Assembly (NCBI RefSeq): GCF_033441515.1
Contig: NZ_JAWQJT010000001.1
Coordinates: 4,401,823-4,465,822 of the forward strand
Origin: Amycolatopsis solani
GTDB taxonomy: Bacteria > Actinomycetota > Actinomycetes > Mycobacteriales > Pseudonocardiaceae
Length of the DNA: 64,000 nt
Reading direction: 5' to 3'
Shown here: piece after piece, positions 60,296-64,000 of the stretch
Numbering within the stretch: position 1 is the stretch's first letter
How the letters are laid out: each line of letters starts with the position of its first letter
Notes under the pieces: generated by a model
What the model was told of the DNA's origin: nothing
What the model saw: the letters and a program-made list of their open reading frames with translations, nothing else
Database searches by the model: none
Position numbers and translations under genes: made by a program

Positions 60296-61363
60296 TCAGG
60301 GCCGGGAGCCCTGCGGCACCGGCACCCGGTGCAGCACCGCGCGCACGACGTCGGTCGCCGACCGCCGCGCCGCGTGGGCCTCGGTGGTCAGCACCAGGCG
60401 GTGCGCCAGCACCGGGACCGCGACCGTGTGCAGGTCGTCCGGGACGACGTAGTCGCGGCCCGACAGCGCCGCCTGCGCCCGCGCGGCGCGGACGAGGTGC
60501 AGCGTCGCGCGCGGGGAGGCGCCGAGGCGGATCTCCGGGACCTGCCGGGTGGCCGCGACGACGTCGACGGCGTACCGGCGGACCTCCGGCGCCATGTGCA
60601 CGCCCCGGACCGTCTCGATCAGGCGGTGCACGGTCTCGCCGTCGGACACCGGCTGCAGGTCGTCCATCGGGTTGTGGCCGGCGTGCTCGTCGACCATGGC
60701 CAGCTCGGCCTGCTGGTCGGGGTAGCCGATGGAGACGCGCGCGGTGAAGCGGTCGCGCTGGGCCTCGGGGAGGGCGTAGGTGCCTTCCATCTCGATCGGG
60801 TTCTGGGTGGCGATCACCATGAACGGCTCGTCGAGGTGGTAGGTCGAGGTGTCGACGGTGACCTGGTGCTCTTCCATGCACTCCAGCAGCGCCGACTGCG
60901 TCTTCGGCGAGGCGCGGTTGATCTCGTCGCCGACCACGATGTTCGCGAACACCGGGCCGGGCCGGAACTCGAACCCGCCGGTCTGCCGGTTGTAGATGGA
61001 GACGCCGGTGACGTCGCTCGGCAGCAGGTCCGGGGTGAACTGGATGCGGCTGACCGTGCAGTCGATCGACCGGGCGAGGGCCTTGGCCAGCGACGTCTTG
61101 CCGACGCCGGGCACGTCCTCGACCAGCAGGTGGCCTTCGGCGAGCAGGGTGACCAGCGCGATCCGGATGACGTCGGGCTTGCCGACCAGCACCCGCTCCA
61201 CGTTGGCGGCGATCCGCCGGGCGGTTTCGTGCAGCTCGTCCAGCGACACTCTCGCGGGGCGGCCGGGGGCCCGGCCGTTGCCCGTGGACTCCGCCGGGTA
61301 AGGCGGCCGCCCGGATGCCTGCTCGCCCGATCCGGGCGCCGCAGACTGGATTCTCGACGTCAC
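60296..61363 (-). CDS. MoxR-family AAA+ ATPase
   Basis: 355 aa. Walker A EDVPGVGKTSLAKAL (residues 82-96), Walker B VVGDEINRA, sensor ATQNPIEMEGTY, and arginine-finger region PEAQRDRFTARV are all intact. It probably acts as a chaperone with the DUF58 and transglutaminase proteins encoded downstream. GTG 61363 has AGGAGG upstream; a longer frame exists but without ribosome site. The first 38 residues are Gly/Pro/Ser-rich and likely disordered. Confidence 0.94.
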   Translation of the reverse strand: MTSRIQSAAPGSGEQASGRPPYPAESTGNGRAPGRPARVSLDELHETARRIAANVERVLVGKPDVIRIALVTLLAEGHLLVEDVPGVGKTSLAKALARSIDCTVSRIQFTPDLLPSDVTGVSIYNRQTGGFEFRPGPVFANIVVGDEINRASPKTQSALLECMEEHQVTVDTSTYHLDEPFMVIATQNPIEMEGTYALPEAQRDRFTARVSIGYPDQQAELAMVDEHAGHNPMDDLQPVSDGETVHRLIETVRGVHMAPEVRRYAVDVVAATRQVPEIRLGASPRATLHLVRAARAQAALSGRDYVVPDDLHTVAVPVLAHRLVLTTEAHAARRSATDVVRAVLHRVPVPQGSRP

Positions 61364-61669
61364 TCGACCTCCTGGTGGCGCGTGGCCGCGCGCATTGTGC
61401 GCACCGCCGGGCCGAACGGCCCCCATCGCTGCTGTCCGCGCGCAGCGACCAGCCTTCCATCCAGTGTGTCAAACCCGGGCGAACCTGGGGCCGGAACCCC
61501 GTGAAGCCCGGGCGATCACGCCTCCCACGACGGTTGATGACACTGCGCAAGCAGGGACGATACCCCGAACGGGTGTCTTGTCACCCGATTCTGGGTGCTC
61601 CCGCTGACACCCTGCTCTGTCGTATGCTCCGATTCGAGGTCGCCCGGCTACAGAGAGGCGTAACCGCTT
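61364..61669. other. 306-nt divergent promoter region
   Basis: Separates the minus-strand moxR operon from the plus-strand type VII accessory operon. A -10-like TATGCT (61623-61628) and GAGAGG (61653-61658) precede the plus-strand gene. No strong repeat or operator was found. Confidence 0.45.
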
Positions 61670-62020
61670 ATGAGCGACGTGCGCGCGCAACCGCCGTTCG
61701 ACCTGCGCGGCTTCGCGGTCGCGCCCGAGCTGGCGGCGGACGCCTACGGGAAGCTCGGCCAGCTGCAGGACGTCGTCGGCGAGATGGTCCGCGAGGCCAA
61801 GGTGCTCGGCCGGACGGTGCCGCTCGGCGGCGGGTACGCGGGGGAGCTCGGGCGGTTCATGGCCGAGTACGGCATCGGCGGCCGGGGGTCGGCCGTCCAG
61901 CAGCTGACCGCGTTCGGCAAGGAGCTCGAGACGCTCAAGCAGCGGATCTCGGAGGCGCTGGCGAAGTACCAGCACGCCGACGAGCAGGCAGCGGACGGGG
62001 TGGACTGCACGGGTGGCTGA
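61670..62020 (+). CDS. Small helical protein, type VII secretion associated
   Basis: 116 aa, mostly helical, no signal peptide and no WxG motif. LAADAYGKLGQLQDVVGEMV and AVQQLTAFGKELETLKQRI predict two amphipathic helices around a Gly-rich turn (GGGYAGELG), the size and layout of ESX/EspC-like substrates. First of four overlapping or closely spaced genes ending in an EspG-like chaperone. It overlaps the next gene by 8 nt. Confidence 0.7.
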   Translation: MSDVRAQPPFDLRGFAVAPELAADAYGKLGQLQDVVGEMVREAKVLGRTVPLGGGYAGELGRFMAEYGIGGRGSAVQQLTAFGKELETLKQRISEALAKYQHADEQAADGVDCTGG

Positions 62021-62549
62021 TCGCTTGCGGCTGTGGTGGGTCCCGGTCGTGCTCGTGGCGCTCGCCGGCTGCGGGCAGGCGTCGCCGCGGACCGAGATCG
62101 GCCACGTCACGTCGTCCCCTCCTTCTTCACCGCCCCCTGTCGCGTGGACCGGCCTGGCCGCGATCGACCCCTGCACGCTGCTCGGTCCGCAGGACCGCTC
62201 GGCCGCCGGGGTGAGCGTGCTCGGCAAGCCGAAGGAGATCGCCGGCGCCCGCGCGTGCGACTGGACCGTGCCCGGCACCTTCGGCGTCACCGTGACCCTC
62301 AGCGAGACCGACGGCCTGGCCGACCTCGAAGTCGCGAAGAAGACCGCGACCAAGACGACGGTCGGCAGCCACCCCGCGCTGAAGGTGATGGACAAGAAGG
62401 CCGCCGACGGCACCTGCGCCGTGCTGCTGGGGGTCGGCGACGCGGCCAGCGTCCAGATCGACGTCAGCAACTCCGGCTTCTCGGACACCCCGCTCGCGTG
62501 CCGCCGCGCGGGCACCGTGGCCGGCCTGGTCGAACCGAAACTGCCCTGA
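62013..62549 (+). CDS. DUF3558-type lipoprotein
   Basis: 178 aa. Lipoprotein signal with lipobox LAGC (VPVVLVALAGCGQAS), then a DUF3558 domain containing the DPCTLL motif and two further Cys (ARACDW, GTCAVL) that may pair. Exported and anchored to the membrane. DUF3558 proteins commonly sit beside type VII secretion accessory genes in Pseudonocardiaceae; function unknown. GTG 62013 overlaps the gene before it. Confidence 0.88.
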   Translation: MADRLRLWWVPVVLVALAGCGQASPRTEIGHVTSSPPSSPPPVAWTGLAAIDPCTLLGPQDRSAAGVSVLGKPKEIAGARACDWTVPGTFGVTVTLSETDGLADLEVAKKTATKTTVGSHPALKVMDKKAADGTCAVLLGVGDAASVQIDVSNSGFSDTPLACRRAGTVAGLVEPKLP

Positions 62550-62565
62550 CCCCGAGAGGTGCGCT

Positions 62566-63129
62566 GTGCCCGACGTCCAACCGCCCGTCCCCACCGCGCG
62601 GTACGAGTCCTACAGCCACGAGGCCATGGCCGCGGAGGTCGAAGCGGGCAACGACCCGGTCGCCGCGGGCGAAGTGGGCGCACGCTGGGACGGGCTGGCG
62701 AAACGGCTGCAGGAGTCGACCGCCGAACTGGCCGGGCTGATCACGTCTTCGCAGGAAAACTGGCAGGGCGGCGCCGGCGACGCGGCGCGGGCCGCGCTCG
62801 GCCGGGCCGCGAGCTGGCTCTCGCACTCCGCCGCCGTCTCGTCGTCGGTCGGCCGCGCGGTCGGCGCGCAGGCGGAGGCGGCCGCGCGGGCCCGGGCCGA
62901 CATGCCCCCGCCGGTGGGCTACGACCCGGCGTCGATGATCCGGGAAGCGGCGTCGTCCGGGAACCTGCTCGTCCTGGCCGGGCTGTCCGACGAGCTGGCG
63001 GCCCGCCGCGCCGAGGCGGAAGCCGCGCGCCAGAAGGCGATCGACGTCCTGCGCACCCGCGACGCGGCCCTGCACGGCCACGTCCCGGCCGAGACGTTCC
63101 CCGACGCGCCGTCGCTGGGGCAGGCTTGA
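62566..63129 (+). CDS. PPE-like type VII secretion substrate
   Basis: 187 aa, helical. VGARWDGLAKRLQESTAELA and SQENWQGGAGDAARAALGRAASWL give a helical hairpin with NWQGGAG at the turn, resembling the WxG/PPE N-terminal domain. No PPE motif as such. A C-terminal helical segment follows. Its stop overlaps the EspG-like start (TTGA), consistent with a chaperone-substrate pair. Confidence 0.75.
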   Translation: MPDVQPPVPTARYESYSHEAMAAEVEAGNDPVAAGEVGARWDGLAKRLQESTAELAGLITSSQENWQGGAGDAARAALGRAASWLSHSAAVSSSVGRAVGAQAEAAARARADMPPPVGYDPASMIREAASSGNLLVLAGLSDELAARRAEAEAARQKAIDVLRTRDAALHGHVPAETFPDAPSLGQA

Positions 63130-63881
63130 TCCGCGTCTCGGCCTCGGCGTTCGACATCCTCTGGACCGACCTCGGCCACGACCGCCCGCCGGAACCGCTG
63201 AGCGTCCGCAGCGTCGGCGGCACCGAGGAGGAACGCGCCGAGGTCCGCAAGGCGGTCTACGACAACCTGGCCGAGCGCGGGCTGTACGACGGGTCTTCAC
63301 TGGAGCCGGCGCTGGCGGAGCGGCTTTCGCTGCTCGCGTCGGCAGAGGTCTTCGTGGCGTGCGAAGCGATGGTGGACATGACGGCTTCCGCGCCGTTCCG
63401 CGCGGTGACGGGAGTGCGCGGCCGCCGAGGCGTCCTGGCGACCCAGCCGGAGCAGACGATCGCCCTGTCGGCCATCCGCGACGCGGAGCTGTGCACGGCG
63501 ATCATCGACGTCCTCCCGGAACTGACGGCGGGCCCGGGCTTTGGCGTGAGCCTGCCGGCCCCGGCCCTGGCGGGTTCGGTGGAGGACCCGGTGTTCTCGG
63601 CCCGCGGAGCCGCTTCGGCGGCTTCGACGGCCCAGCTGCGGGAGGTGCTGGCGATCCAGGCCCGCCCGGTGTACTCGGCGGGTTCGTTCAGCGTGAGCCG
63701 CCGTTCGGCGTCGGGACGGGTTACGCGGGTGGGCGGGTTGTCGTGGTTCGACACGGACGTGGGCGCGTACTGTGCCACGAAGACGCCGGGTCGGGGCGGG
63801 CAGGACTGGGTGAACGTGACCCCGGTGGACAGCGCCCGCCTGGCCGCGCGAGTCGCGTCCCTCCTCACCCCCGAGGACTGA
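63126..63881 (+). CDS. EspG-like ESX secretion chaperone
   Basis: 251 aa. The beta/alpha sequence with IRVSASAFDILWTDLG at the start and AVTGVRGRRGVLATQPEQTIALS in the centre matches EspG-family chaperones that bind PE/PPE proteins. TTG 63126 overlaps the upstream stop by 3-4 nt and is needed for the frame; this rare start is supported by the coupling. No EsxA/EsxB or EccC genes are in the window. Confidence 0.82.
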   Translation: MIRVSASAFDILWTDLGHDRPPEPLSVRSVGGTEEERAEVRKAVYDNLAERGLYDGSSLEPALAERLSLLASAEVFVACEAMVDMTASAPFRAVTGVRGRRGVLATQPEQTIALSAIRDAELCTAIIDVLPELTAGPGFGVSLPAPALAGSVEDPVFSARGAASAASTAQLREVLAIQARPVYSAGSFSVSRRSASGRVTRVGGLSWFDTDVGAYCATKTPGRGGQDWVNVTPVDSARLAARVASLLTPED

Positions 63882-64000
63882 CCCTTCCCCGCCTGCCCCC
63901 GCCTCGAGGGTCGCGAATGACTCATTCGGGACCTCCGAGGGCCCCCCAGAGGCCAAAGCCGCCGCCCACCCGGCGGGCCCGGGGGGGGGGGCGCGCGGCC
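63882..64000. repeat. Window end with palindrome and G-run
   Basis: CGAATGACTCATTCG (63914-63928) is a 15-nt palindrome with a one-base centre. A run of eleven G (63981-63991) is near the end; homopolymer length may be unreliable. No gene seen. Confidence 0.5.

Overview
The window is chromosomal DNA from a high-GC actinobacterium. GTG starts are common, genes overlap by ATGA/GTGA, and many genes have a TANNNT box 6-8 nt before the start codon. A PspM-like gene, a ParA, type VII secretion accessory genes and DUF3558/DUF58/TgpA genes point to Pseudonocardiaceae, and the style of the intergenic palindromes suggests Amycolatopsis. The genus is an inference.

The backbone is the conserved actinobacterial order truB-ribF-rpsO-pnp-M16 peptidase-dapB ... 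thyX ... dapA-rnj ... ftsK ... argA-rimO-pgsA-cinA-clgR-pspA-pspM. From memory this is collinear with M. tuberculosis Rv2793c to Rv2743c, read in reverse. It covers RNA modification and turnover (TruB, PNPase, RNase J), lysine/diaminopimelate synthesis (DapA, DapB), dTMP synthesis (ThyX), chromosome segregation (FtsK) and envelope stress (ClgR, PspA, PspM).

Accessory blocks interrupt this backbone. (1) 9.8-19.5 kb: a dihydroxyphthalate-decarboxylase-like protein with a divergent LysR; a membrane protein with a repetitive in-frame insert; VTT and GtrA proteins; an AlkX-type glycosylase; a TetR/FAD-monooxygenase pair with two clear operators; a 103-nt direct repeat; and a ribbon-helix-helix/DUF4097 operon. 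(2) 20.8-24.0 kb: a Nramp transporter with a promoter embedded in an inverted repeat, and a Ser/Thr kinase. (3) 26.8-35.3 kb: a VWA protein, an accessory dNTPase of lower GC, transporters, a WrbA-like flavoprotein, a phospholipase-D-like exoprotein and a PlsC-like acyltransferase. (4) 38.0-41.4 kb, between ftsK and argA: an AAA ATPase plus RloB pair (probable phage defence), a secreted protein, a nitroreductase and a secreted phospholipase A2.

After pspM come an allophanate-hydrolase-like protein whose amidase active site is destroyed, pyrD, a GNAT, a 0.6-kb stretch with a possible structured RNA and a 29-codon ORF, a Nei2-type glycosylase, ParA, a methyltransferase, DinB, DUF3040, the minus-strand MoxR-DUF58-transglutaminase operon, and a short operon of type VII secretion accessory genes ending in an EspG-like protein. 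No rRNA, tRNA, CRISPR array or recognisable transposase was found.

The best leads are the RloAB-like island, the 51-kb candidate RNA/small ORF, the repeat insert in the 11.7-kb membrane protein, the pseudo-amidase, and the ECF-type promoters plus ClgR-type box before clgR and pspA.
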